Position numbers and translations under genes: made by a program. A stretch of 64,000 bases of DNA, from NCBI RefSeq assembly GCF_040654195.1, contig NZ_JBFAHM010000007.1, positions 372,001-436,000 of the forward strand. Direction: 5' to 3'. Below are positions 32,647 to 40,134 of the stretch, in pieces. The DNA comes from Hamadaea sp013361475. GTDB taxonomy: Bacteria > Actinomycetota > Actinomycetes > Mycobacteriales > Micromonosporaceae. The notes under the pieces are model-generated. The model searched no databases, was not told the origin of the DNA, and saw nothing but the letters and a program-made list of their open reading frames with translations. The first letter of the stretch is position 1. Each line of letters begins with the position of its first letter.

Positions 32647-32675
32647 AGAAGCGAACCCTGATCCAGCGCAGAAGC
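32630..32675. repeat. 23-bp tandem duplication of the right end of palindrome A4
   Basis: GAACCCTGATCCAGCGCAGA plus AGC occurs at 32630-32652 and again, identical, at 32653-32675. The unit includes the last 17 bases of the palindrome. Confidence 0.9.
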
Positions 32676-32712
32676 ACCGACGGCGCAGCAAGCACAAGCG
32701 CAGTGCAACGAG

Positions 32713-32742
32713 AAGCGCCGCACCCCGAGGAGTGCGGCGCTT
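32713..32742 (-). terminator. Terminator of the tRNA-Gln/tRNA-Glu transcript
   Basis: AAGCGCCGCAC (32713-32723) pairs perfectly with GTGCGGCGCTT (32732-32742), six bases after the 3' end of tRNA-Glu on the minus strand. Confidence 0.85.
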
Positions 32743-32747
32743 GTCTG

Positions 32748-32820
32748 TAGCCCCGACCGGATTCGAACCGGCGCTACCGCCTTGAGAGGGCGGCGTCCTA
32801 GGCCGCTAGACGACGGGGCC
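32748..32820 (-). tRNA. tRNA-Glu (anticodon CTC)
   Basis: 73 nucleotides. The acceptor GGCCCCG pairs with CGGGGCT (position 1-72 is a G-U wobble), the D arm is GTC..GAC, the anticodon stem CCGCC/GGCGG holds the loop CTCTCAA with anticodon CTC, and the T arm is GCCGG-TTCGAAT-CCGGT. The discriminator base is A; the genome gives CA after it, not a full CCA. Confidence 0.95.
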
Positions 32821-32920
32821 GTAGAACTTTCCGTATTCACACTTTTGCCGCCTTCCGGCGGCGAACTGAACCTTACCAGATCCAGCTCCCTCGCGCGAAA
32901 TCGCTGTTCGCGCTCGGTTG

Positions 32921-32992
32921 CTGGGGTACCAGGACTCGAACCTAGACTAACTGAACCAGAATCAGTTGGGCTGCCAATTACCCCATACCCCA
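32921..32992 (-). tRNA. tRNA-Gln (anticodon CTG)
   Basis: 72 nucleotides. Acceptor TGGGGTA pairs perfectly with TACCCCA; the anticodon stem AACTGA/TCAGTT holds the loop TTCTGGT with anticodon CTG; the T loop is TTCGAGT. Discriminator G. It is 100 bases upstream of tRNA-Glu on the same strand, and the two probably form one transcript. The same tRNA pair lies in this position in mycobacteria. Confidence 0.95.
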
Positions 32993-33092
32993 TTGGCACC
33001 TTGCGGTGCCGAGGAGGAACTTTACCCGACCGGCTCGGGACGCGCCAAACCGGTATCCCCCTGCGTTTCGTGAGGCGCACTACGCTGCGGGT

Positions 33093-33767
33093 GTGGTCGA
33101 TGTCCTTCCCGCCTGGCTGCGCCCCACCCGGGGCGAACACCGTACGCCGGCCGCGCTCGCCGTGCTGGTGATGATCGGCTTGCAGCTCAAGGTTTCGCAC
33201 GCGCTCGACGTCCGTCCCGGCTGGCTGATTCCGGCCGTCGAGGGCGTACTGCTGCTGGTGCTGCTCCTGTCGAATCCGGGCCGGGTGAACCGGGAGACCC
33301 GCTGGCTTCGGTGGCTCGGGCTGACCCTGGTCGCGGCGGCCAGCGTCGCCAACGCGTACGCCGCCGGCCGGCTCGTCTATGACATCGCCACGAAGCACGA
33401 CGAGGTACGCGGGCTGTCGCCGGGCGTCCTGCTGTTGACCGGCGGGGCGGTCTGGCTCACGAACGTCATCGTCTTCGGGCTCTGGTACTGGGAACTCGAT
33501 TCGGGCGGTCCGGCAGCGCGCGCGAACGCCCGCAAGGACCGGCCCGACTTCCTCTTCCCGCAGATGACCGCCCGGGATCTGGCGAAGCCGGACTGGGAGC
33601 CCGGCTTCGTCGACTACTTCTACGTCTCGTTCACCAACGCGACGGCGTTCAGCCCCACCGACACCATGCCGATGAGCCGCTGGGCCAAGCTGACCATGAT
33701 GTTCGAGTCGGCGGTCTCCGTCACCGTGGTCGCTCTGGTCGTCGCCCGCGCGATCAACGTGCTTTAG
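33093..33767 (+). CDS. Multi-pass membrane protein with a channel-like C-terminal module
   Basis: 224 residues from the GTG at 33093, fixed by TACGCT six bases upstream. Four to five hydrophobic segments are seen: AALAVLVMIGLQLKVSHAL, LIPAVEGVLLLVLLLS, WLGLTLVAAASVANAYAAG, GVLLLTGGAVWLTNVIVFGL, and the last near FESAVSVTVVALVVARAINV. The C-terminal block GFVDYFYVSFTNATAFSPTD is followed by TMPMSRWAKLTMMFE, which recalls DUF1345-type proteins and the pore region of two-helix channels. Function is unknown. Its stop overlaps the convergent FAH-family gene by four bases. Confidence 0.82.
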   Translation: MVDVLPAWLRPTRGEHRTPAALAVLVMIGLQLKVSHALDVRPGWLIPAVEGVLLLVLLLSNPGRVNRETRWLRWLGLTLVAAASVANAYAAGRLVYDIATKHDEVRGLSPGVLLLTGGAVWLTNVIVFGLWYWELDSGGPAARANARKDRPDFLFPQMTARDLAKPDWEPGFVDYFYVSFTNATAFSPTDTMPMSRWAKLTMMFESAVSVTVVALVVARAINVL

Positions 33768-34576
33768 AGGTTCAGCACCGGGTTCGTGAGCGTGCCCACA
33801 CCTTCGACACTCACCGTGACGATGTCGCCCTCGGTCAGCGGGCCGACCCCGGCCGGCGTACCGGTGAGGATCACGTCTCCCGGCAGCAGCGTCATGACGT
33901 GCGACACGTAGGAGATCAGGGTCGCCACGTCGAAGACGAACTGGCTGGTGCGGCCGAGTTGGCGTACCTCCGGCTCGTCACCGGCGCGACCCACCTCGCA
34001 GCGCACCTCCAGGTCGGAGACGTCGATCCCGGTGGTGATCCACGGACCGAGCGGGCAGAACGAGTCGAACCCCTTGGCCCGGGTGAACTGCACGTCGGCC
34101 TTCTGCAGGTCGCGGGCGGTGACGTCGTTGGCGCACGTGTAGCCGAAGACCGTCTTGAGCGCGTCGGCCCGGTCGACCCGGCGCGCACCGGTGGCGCCGA
34201 TCACGACGGCCAGTTCGGCCTCGTGCTCGACCTGGTGCGACTGCGGCGGCAGCCGGATCGGGTCGTTCGGCCCGATGACCGCCGTCGTCGGCTTGAGGAA
34301 CAGCAACGGCTCCTTGGGCACCGCGTTGCCGAGTTCGGCGGCGTGCTCGGCGTAGTTGCGGCCGACGCAGACGACCTTGCTGGGCAGGATCGGCGACAGC
34401 AGCCGCACGTCGGCCAGCGCCCAGCGCTCGCCCGTGAAATCCAGCTCGCCGAACGGATGGCCCTTGATCGCCGCGACGGTCAGGCCCTCGGTCCCGCCGG
34501 AGTCGCCGGTCGGGGACGAGCCCTCGACGACGCCGAAGGACATCCCGCCGGAATGAACAAAGCGTGCGATCCGCAC
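33764..34576 (-). CDS. Fumarylacetoacetate hydrolase family protein
   Basis: 270 residues from the GTG at 34576. The FAH fold motifs are VVCVGRNYAEHAAELGN, PLLFLKPTTAVIGPNDPI, HQVEHEAELAVVIGATG (metal-binding Glu residues), NDVTARDLQKADVQFTRAKG and GDVILTGTPAGVGPLTEGD. Candidate activities are 2-hydroxyhepta-2,4-diene-1,7-dioate isomerase, acylpyruvase or oxaloacetate decarboxylase; the sequence does not decide. The Rv2993c homologue sits next to gltX in mycobacteria, but gltX is absent here. Confidence 0.9.
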   Translation of the reverse strand: MRIARFVHSGGMSFGVVEGSSPTGDSGGTEGLTVAAIKGHPFGELDFTGERWALADVRLLSPILPSKVVCVGRNYAEHAAELGNAVPKEPLLFLKPTTAVIGPNDPIRLPPQSHQVEHEAELAVVIGATGARRVDRADALKTVFGYTCANDVTARDLQKADVQFTRAKGFDSFCPLGPWITTGIDVSDLEVRCEVGRAGDEPEVRQLGRTSQFVFDVATLISYVSHVMTLLPGDVILTGTPAGVGPLTEGDIVTVSVEGVGTLTNPVLNL

Positions 34577-34644
34577 CACAACCCCCAGTACTTCGCGATC
34601 TCCCGCGATCTCCAACGCCCAATCTATCGCCGTACCCTGGGACC

Positions 34645-35502
34645 GTGAGCGAGAAGGTCCTGCCGACCGAGCGGTGGCGCCGACGCCAGGCCGCGCACGA
34701 GGCCCGCGTGGACCACTGGCTCGGCCACCACCTGGCCCGTCGCCGCGACGGCGTGAAACACCCGGTCGAGGACTTCCTGTTCACGTACTACTCGCATCGC
34801 CCGGCGCAGCTCCGCCGCTGGCATCCGGGTTTCGGCGTGGTCCTGGCCGACGGTCCGGCTCAGCCGCCGTACGTCACGGCCGCCGGCGGCACGACCGTCG
34901 ACCCGGAGCTGCTGCGCCGTCGCGCGGACTCGATCCGCTGGATCCGTGACCTGCTCGCGGCGACCGCCTCGCGGCCGCCCCAGCTCGGCTGCTTCGGCCT
35001 GCACGAGTGGGCCATGGTCTACCGCCAAACCCAGGAGCAGGTCCGCCACAACGCCTGGCCGCTGCGCCTCTCCCCGGCCGCGACCGCCCAGGTCGTCGAA
35101 GAGCGAGGGGTACGCTGCACGCACTTCGACGCGTACCGATTCTTCACCGAGCCGGCCCGTCCGCTGAACATCCTGACGCCCACCCGCGACCGCCAGCCGG
35201 AGTTGGAGCAGCCGGGCTGCCTGCACGCCACCATGGACCTGTACAAGTGGGCGTACAAGCTGTCCCCGCTCGTGCCGAGCGAACTGGTGGCGGACTGCTT
35301 CGAGCTGTCCCGGGCCGTCCGCGAACTCGACATGCAGGCCAGCCCTTACGACCTGGCCGATCTCGGCTACGAACCGGTCCGGATCGAGACGCCGGAGGGG
35401 CGGGCGGCGTACGCCCTGCGCCAGAAGGACTTCGCCGAGCGCGCCGCTCCGCTTCGCGCCCGGCTCATCGAAGCCTGCGACACCCTCCTCGCGACGGCGT
35501 GA
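34645..35502 (+). CDS. Conserved actinobacterial protein, sometimes labelled 3-methyladenine DNA glycosylase
   Basis: 285 residues from the GTG at 34645, which follows TACCCT by six bases. The conserved KHPVEDFLFTYYSHRPAQLR, RRWHPGFGVVLAD, QLGCFGLHEWAMVYR and CTHFDAYRFFTEPARPLN blocks recur in actinobacteria, where the protein is often annotated as a methyladenine glycosylase. No helix-hairpin-helix or other classical glycosylase motif is visible, so the function is unproven. The stop TGA is the first three bases of palindrome B2. Confidence 0.78.
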   Translation: MSEKVLPTERWRRRQAAHEARVDHWLGHHLARRRDGVKHPVEDFLFTYYSHRPAQLRRWHPGFGVVLADGPAQPPYVTAAGGTTVDPELLRRRADSIRWIRDLLAATASRPPQLGCFGLHEWAMVYRQTQEQVRHNAWPLRLSPAATAQVVEERGVRCTHFDAYRFFTEPARPLNILTPTRDRQPELEQPGCLHATMDLYKWAYKLSPLVPSELVADCFELSRAVRELDMQASPYDLADLGYEPVRIETPEGRAAYALRQKDFAERAAPLRARLIEACDTLLATA

Positions 35503-35572
35503 TCATTGCGCCAGCCATGCTGTTTGAGCGGACAAATCGCCGCGCGAAGCAGCATGGCTGACGCAATGATCA
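35500..35572. repeat. Palindromic repeat family B, copy 2
   Basis: Arms 35500-35522 and 35550-35572 (TGATCATTGCGCCAGCCATG.. and its inverse) have one mismatch. The element fills the whole space between two convergent genes, and the TGA in each terminal TGATCA is the stop codon of the gene on that side. Confidence 0.92.
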
Positions 35573-36529
35573 GCGGGTGGGGGTGGTGGTGGGGGTTGCG
35601 GTGGGGGTGGCGGACGGGGTGGCGGTGGTGGGGGTGGCGGTGGGATCGCCGGTCGGCGACTCGCTCGGGAACAGGCCCTGGTGGCGGCACAACCGGGCCA
35701 GGACCGGCCAGCGCTCGTACTCCCAGGTCAGGATGGCGTCACAGTTGTGGATCTTCGCGTCCACGTAGGACTCGCTGTCCAGGTTGATCACGGAGACCTG
35801 GTTGAGCACCTGGCCCCTGGAGTCCACCACCACGAGGTTGCCGCCGCCCTGCCAGGAGGCGTCGACCCATTGGCCGGGGTACTCCTGGTAGTAGCCGCCG
35901 CCGTATTCCCGGGTCGCCTGGTCGTCGACGTTGACGAGGAGGCCGATCCCGAACAGCACGAGTCCGGCGGAGACCACGCCGGAGCCGACCCGCTGCCAGC
36001 GCTTGACTCGGGTCGCCGCGGTGCGGCCCAGCCAGACCGACGCGACGATCATCGCCAGGGCCACGATCAGTCCACCCACGACGCTGTCGCCGATCCGGGG
36101 CAGCGCGCCTTCCGGGCCACTGCCTCCGGAGAGGACCTCACACAGGATCCAGGCCGCGAGGTAGCCCCGGAGCACCCACCAGGCGGGGCGGAGCAACCGG
36201 CCGAACTCGGTCAGGCTCGCGTACCCGATGATTCTGCCGATCTGGCGATCGGTGGTCCGCAGCCGCCCCTTGGCCTGGGCCACCGCGGTGGACAGGCGGG
36301 CCCCCCGGCTGGCCGGGACCGACGCGCCGAGGGTGGCGCGCAGCTCGGCGGCGTAGGCGGCCGGCGGGCCGAGCCGATCCTCCAGCGAGCCGCCCTCCGC
36401 CTCGACCTCGGCCGCGACCTCGGCGAGGTGCGCGGGCAGGTCTTCCAGCAGCTCGGCGCGGATGTCGTCGGGCAGGTCGGCGAGCGCCGCACCGACGGCG
36501 GCCGCGTAGTGCGCAATGTCGAGGTTCAT
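35570..36529 (-). CDS. HAAS-domain membrane protein, PadR partner
   Basis: 319 residues. The N-terminal 75 residues (MNLDIAHYAAAVGAALADLP..) are a HAAS-like signalling domain; a helical linker leads to hydrophobic segments (PAWWVLRGYLAAWILCEVLS, VVGGLIVALAMIVASVWLG, GVVSAGLVLFGIGLLVN), then an outside part with GGGYYQEYPGQWVDASWQGG and VVVDSRGQVLNQVSVINLDS, ending in a Pro/Thr tail. HAAS proteins pair with PadR regulators, and here the ATG overlaps the PadR stop in ATGA. It may relay an envelope signal to the repressor. Confidence 0.8.
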   Translation of the reverse strand: MNLDIAHYAAAVGAALADLPDDIRAELLEDLPAHLAEVAAEVEAEGGSLEDRLGPPAAYAAELRATLGASVPASRGARLSTAVAQAKGRLRTTDRQIGRIIGYASLTEFGRLLRPAWWVLRGYLAAWILCEVLSGGSGPEGALPRIGDSVVGGLIVALAMIVASVWLGRTAATRVKRWQRVGSGVVSAGLVLFGIGLLVNVDDQATREYGGGYYQEYPGQWVDASWQGGGNLVVVDSRGQVLNQVSVINLDSESYVDAKIHNCDAILTWEYERWPVLARLCRHQGLFPSESPTGDPTATPTTATPSATPTATPTTTPTR

Positions 36530-36846
36530 CGGCTCTCCAGCAGGGCGTCCATCGTGGCGGCGAACCCGCGCCAGATCTCGCCGCCGTTTTTCAGCTGGCT
36601 GCGACCGGACGGGTTCAGCGAGTAGTACTTCCGGTGCGGCCCCTCCTCGGAGGGGACCACGTAGGTCGTGAGATAGCCGGCCGCGAAGAGGCGGCGCAGC
36701 GTGCCGTAGACCGAGGCGTCGCCGATCTCGTCCAGCCCGGCGCTCCGCAGGCGGCGCAGGATGTCGTAACCGTAGCCGTCCTCCTCCCGGAGGACCGCGA
36801 GCACGGCGAGATCGAGGACGCCCTTGAGGAGCTGGGTCGTATCCAC
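36526..36846 (-). CDS. PadR-family transcriptional regulator
   Basis: 106 residues from the GTG at 36846. The winged helix is in LLKGVLDLAVLAVLREEDGYGYDILRRLR (in parts) and GDASVYGTLRRLFAAGYLTTY, with the family's beta-wing EGPHRKYYSLNPSGR. TAGTGT (36854-36859, minus) is seven bases upstream of this GTG, which selects it over a GTG three codons earlier that would overlap the hexamer. It is coupled to the HAAS gene and probably represses this pair. Confidence 0.92.
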   Translation of the reverse strand: MDTTQLLKGVLDLAVLAVLREEDGYGYDILRRLRSAGLDEIGDASVYGTLRRLFAAGYLTTYVVPSEEGPHRKYYSLNPSGRSQLKNGGEIWRGFAATMDALLESR

Positions 36847-36889
36847 GCACCGCACACTACTGCGCTTACCGAAGTACCGTCAACAAAAG

Positions 36890-36921
36890 AGAACCCGCCA
36901 CGCCGTGGCGCAGCGGGTTCT
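36890..36921 (-). terminator. glnA2 terminator
   Basis: AGAACCCGC (36890-36898) pairs with GCGGGTTCT (36913-36921), eight bases after the glutamine synthetase stop. On the minus strand CTTTTGTTG follows. Confidence 0.85.
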
Positions 36922-36928
36922 TTCGTGG

Positions 36929-38281
36929 TTACAGCGCGCCGAGGTAGCGACGCCGCTCGTAGGGCGTGACCTCGCGGCGGTACTCCTCCCACTCGGCTCG
37001 CTTGTTCCGCAGGAAGAAGTCGAAGACGTGCTCGCCCAGCACCTCGGCGACCAGTTCGGACCCGGCCATCACGTCGATCGCCTCGGCCAGGTTCTCCGGC
37101 AAGGACTCGTAGCCCATCGCCTTGCGCTCGGAGTTGGACAGCGACCAGACGTCGTCCTCCGCCCCCGGCGGCAGTTCGTAGCCGGCCTCGATGCCCTTCA
37201 GCCCCGCGCCCAACAGGACCGCGTACGCCAGATAGGGGTTGCACGCGCTGTCGAGCGAGCGCACCTCGACCCGGGCCGAGTTGGGCTTGCCGTACGCCGG
37301 AACCCGCACGAGCGCCGACCGGTTCCGGTGCCCCCAGCACACGTACGCCGGGGCCTCCGTGATGCGGTCGGGCAGCTGCTGCGGGAAGAGCCGCTTGTAG
37401 GAGTTGACCCACTGGTTGGTGACCGCGGTGAATTCGCGCGCATGGGTGAGGATGCCGGCGATGAACGCCCGGGCGACGTCCGAGAGCTTGTACGGGTCGG
37501 CCGGGTCATGGAAGGCGTTGCGCTCCCCCTCGAACAGCGAGAGGTGGGTGTGCATGCCGCTGCCGGGCTGGTCGGTGAACGGCTTCGGCATGAAGGTCGC
37601 CTGCACGCCGTGCGACAGCGCCACTTCCCGCATCACGTGCCGGAAGGTCATGATGTTGTCCGCCGTGGTCAGCGCGTCGGCGTACCGAAGGTCGATCTCC
37701 TGCTGGCCGGGCGCGACCTCGTGGTGACTGAACTCCACCGAGATGCCGATCCGCTCCAGGGCCAGTACCGCCTGACGCCGGAAGTCCCGGGCGATCGCGT
37801 GCGTGGTGTGGTCGAAGTAGCCGCCGGAGTCGACCGGCGTCGGCACGCCGCCGTCGTTCGGGCCGCCTTCCAGCAGGAAGAACTCGATCTCGGGGTGGGT
37901 GTAGAAGGTGAAGCCCTTCTCCGCCGCCTTCGACAGCGACCGGCGCAGCACGTGCCGCGGGTCGGCCCAGCTGGCGTTGCCGTCCGGCAGCAGGATGTCG
38001 CAGAACATCCGGGCGCTCTCCCCGGACGAGCCGCCCTCGAACGGGAAGACCTGGAACGTGGTGGGGTCGGGCATGGCCACCATGTCGGACTCGTAGACCC
38101 GGGCGAAGCCCTCGATCGCCGAGCCGTCGAAGCCGATGCCCTCGTCGAAGGCGGCTTCCAGCTCGGCCGGCGCGACGCTGACCGATTTCAGGGTGCCGAG
38201 GACGTCGGTGAACCACAACCGGACAAATCGGATGTCGCGCTCTTCCAACGTACGGAGCACGAACTCCTGCTGACGGTCCAC
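36929..38281 (-). CDS. glnA2: Glutamine synthetase, GlnA2 type
   Basis: 450 residues. The N terminus MDRQQEFVLRTLEERDIRFV and the block GFDGSAIEGFARVYESDMVA closely follow mycobacterial GlnA2. Catalytic and metal regions include EFSHHEVAPGQQEIDLRYAD, PGSGMHTHLSLFEG and SARVEVRSLDSACNPYLAYA. The adenylylated tyrosine loop of GlnA1 (NLYDLPPEE) is replaced by VWSLSNSERKAMG, so adenylylation control is not expected. The GTG start has GAGGGG upstream. Roles beyond ammonia assimilation have been proposed for GlnA2-type enzymes in actinobacteria. Confidence 0.93.
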   Translation of the reverse strand: MDRQQEFVLRTLEERDIRFVRLWFTDVLGTLKSVSVAPAELEAAFDEGIGFDGSAIEGFARVYESDMVAMPDPTTFQVFPFEGGSSGESARMFCDILLPDGNASWADPRHVLRRSLSKAAEKGFTFYTHPEIEFFLLEGGPNDGGVPTPVDSGGYFDHTTHAIARDFRRQAVLALERIGISVEFSHHEVAPGQQEIDLRYADALTTADNIMTFRHVMREVALSHGVQATFMPKPFTDQPGSGMHTHLSLFEGERNAFHDPADPYKLSDVARAFIAGILTHAREFTAVTNQWVNSYKRLFPQQLPDRITEAPAYVCWGHRNRSALVRVPAYGKPNSARVEVRSLDSACNPYLAYAVLLGAGLKGIEAGYELPPGAEDDVWSLSNSERKAMGYESLPENLAEAIDVMAGSELVAEVLGEHVFDFFLRNKRAEWEEYRREVTPYERRRYLGAL

Positions 38282-38451
38282 GGCGTACGACCCCTCTTGG
38301 CACGGCTGTCTCTGCTTGCGCTGGCGCGAGGAGGCCGCTCACGGCTCCGCAGCGCGCGCCAGACTGTCGGTCAGTCAACACCGATCACGTTACGCGGGTG
38401 TTACCGGGGCTGCTCACGTCACGCCCGGAAAGCCCAGGCGTTGATCAGCAC

Positions 38452-39207
38452 GTGGCAAAGCTGTACCTCTCACCCGCCCGCCGGAACGCCGTGCTCACCG
38501 GCATCGTGACGGGTGGCGCCGCCGTCGTCGCGCTGAGCGTCCTGGCCGTCATCGGCTTGCGGCCCAGCGAACCGGTCTCGGCACCGACCGGACCGGCGTC
38601 GGCCGCGCCCAGCTTGCAGACGGCCTTGCTGGAGGCCGGCGACCTGCCCGCCGCCTTCGAGGTTCGGCCGACGCCCACGAAGGTACGCCCGGCGAAGCGT
38701 ACGGAGCGGTGCCAGAATCTCGTCGCCGATCCGGCTTCGCTGCTGCGTTCCCTGCTGCCGTCGCCCAGCATGTCTCCGGCGCCGGTGGCGGCCCGGCACG
38801 TCGGCGCCCACGACGATGTGCTGGATCAGGCGGTGCAGATCTTCGGGCGCGGCCAGGCGACCGAGGTGGTGGACGCCATCCGCCAGACCGCCAAGTCCTG
38901 CGGCACCTTCACGGCCCGCCTCGACGACGGCACGAAAGCCCGGGTGCGGCTCACTTCGACCAGTGTGGAGAGTCTGCTCATCGGGGACGCGTACACCGTG
39001 AGCATGACGCTGACGACGAAGGCCGGGCAGCAGACCGGCTACCTCGCGATCAGCCGGGTCGGCGACACGGTCTCGGTGCTGCGGCGTACCGGGCCGGCCG
39101 GTGGACCGGCGTTGGACCGCCAGGTCCAGGACCTGGTCGGCCGGGCGCTCGACAAGCTCGCGGTGCTGGGCGATCCGTTGCTGGGCACCGCACCGGCGCA
39201 TCGCTGA
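38452..39207 (+). CDS. Membrane-anchored sensor-like protein
   Basis: 251 residues from a GTG at 38452 (start uncertain). A hydrophobic segment (VLTGIVTGGAAVVALSVLAV) near residues 14-33 is followed by LQTALLEAGDLPAAFEV, a pattern shared with PknH-like extracellular sensor domains. Two Cys (CQNLV and SCGTF) may pair. The end has AISRVGDTVSVLRRTG and VGRALDKLAVLG. Ligand and partner are unknown. It precedes a membrane protein gene by 15 bases and is divergent from glnA2. Confidence 0.72.
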   Translation: MAKLYLSPARRNAVLTGIVTGGAAVVALSVLAVIGLRPSEPVSAPTGPASAAPSLQTALLEAGDLPAAFEVRPTPTKVRPAKRTERCQNLVADPASLLRSLLPSPSMSPAPVAARHVGAHDDVLDQAVQIFGRGQATEVVDAIRQTAKSCGTFTARLDDGTKARVRLTSTSVESLLIGDAYTVSMTLTTKAGQQTGYLAISRVGDTVSVLRRTGPAGGPALDRQVQDLVGRALDKLAVLGDPLLGTAPAHR

Positions 39208-39222
39208 CCTACTATGCCGGGG

Positions 39223-40134
39223 GTGCCCCTCACCCCCTCCTGGACCCGCAAGCTCGCCGCCATCCTGGTCGGTTCGCTCGTCGTCCCGATCGCGGTCGAG
39301 TTCCTGCTCGCGCTGATCAAGGGCGAGTCCTACAACCTCAGCCGGGCCGCGACCGTGGTCGGCGTCGTCGGCCTGATCTCGCTCGTGCTCTACCTGAGCC
39401 GGCCGTCGATGGTCACCTTCCGCCTCAGCATGGCGGTCTTCCTGCTGGCCGCGGGGATCATGCTCGCGCTCTACGGCTTCCTCATCGCCTCGGTCGACGG
39501 CATGTTCAACGGCCGCGTCGCCCACGCCGCGGTGGGCGCGGTCTCGGTCTGCTTCGGCCTGATCGTCGGTTCCATCGGCGTGTACGCCTTCGGCGACGCG
39601 TGGCGGCACCAGCCGGTCACCGTCCCCGACCAGGCGACCCCGGCCCGATCGGTCAACGTCAAGCGGTTCGCCACCTATCGCCCGGAAGCGCACCAGAATC
39701 TGGCCGAGCTGTGCCGCAGCCGGTTGTCCGCCGGGGATCTGCATTACGTCGCGTACTACGCCGGGCACGACTGCGTCTTCCGGGTCGACATGCTCGACGA
39801 CCCCGCGCTGGGGTCCTTCCACGGGCTCGTCGAGTCGCACGCCCGGCGGGAGGCGTACGACCGGCAGGGTCCGGCCGTCGAGGCGGCGCTGGAGAGCTTC
39901 AACCGCACCTTCAGCGACCTCGACGTGGGCGTCCTGATCCGGCTCGTGCTCGACGTGGAACGCGGGGCGGTCTACTACTTCACGGTCGACCGCGACACCG
40001 GCCGCTACCTCGTGGCGGTCACCCTCGATCAGGAACAGGTCCACCGCACGGACGCCAAGGTCGCCAAGCTCGTCGACGACCTCCGCCACACGCTGGGCTT
40101 CCCCCGGATGACCGAGCTGGAACGGCGCCGGTGA
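39223..40134 (+). CDS. Four-helix membrane protein with a cytoplasmic or outer C-terminal domain
   Basis: 303 residues from the GTG at 39223; the open frame begins at an ATG at 39214, but that ATG lies inside TACTAT (39210-39215), a good -10 seven bases before the GTG. Hydrophobic segments: ILVGSLVVPIAVEFLLALI, ATVVGVVGLISLVLYLS, LSMAVFLLAAGIMLALYGFL and VGAVSVCFGLIVGSIGVYAF. The remaining 150 residues (VKRFATYRPEAHQNLAELCR.., VLIRLVLDVERGAVYYFTVD) match no family I recognise. Its stop overlaps the antiporter start in GTGA. Confidence 0.75.
   Translation: MPLTPSWTRKLAAILVGSLVVPIAVEFLLALIKGESYNLSRAATVVGVVGLISLVLYLSRPSMVTFRLSMAVFLLAAGIMLALYGFLIASVDGMFNGRVAHAAVGAVSVCFGLIVGSIGVYAFGDAWRHQPVTVPDQATPARSVNVKRFATYRPEAHQNLAELCRSRLSAGDLHYVAYYAGHDCVFRVDMLDDPALGSFHGLVESHARREAYDRQGPAVEAALESFNRTFSDLDVGVLIRLVLDVERGAVYYFTVDRDTGRYLVAVTLDQEQVHRTDAKVAKLVDDLRHTLGFPRMTELERRR

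Noticed and set aside
32821..32920. A third tRNA between tRNA-Gln and tRNA-Glu
   Set aside because: No cloverleaf or TTCGA-type T loop is present in the 100-base spacer.
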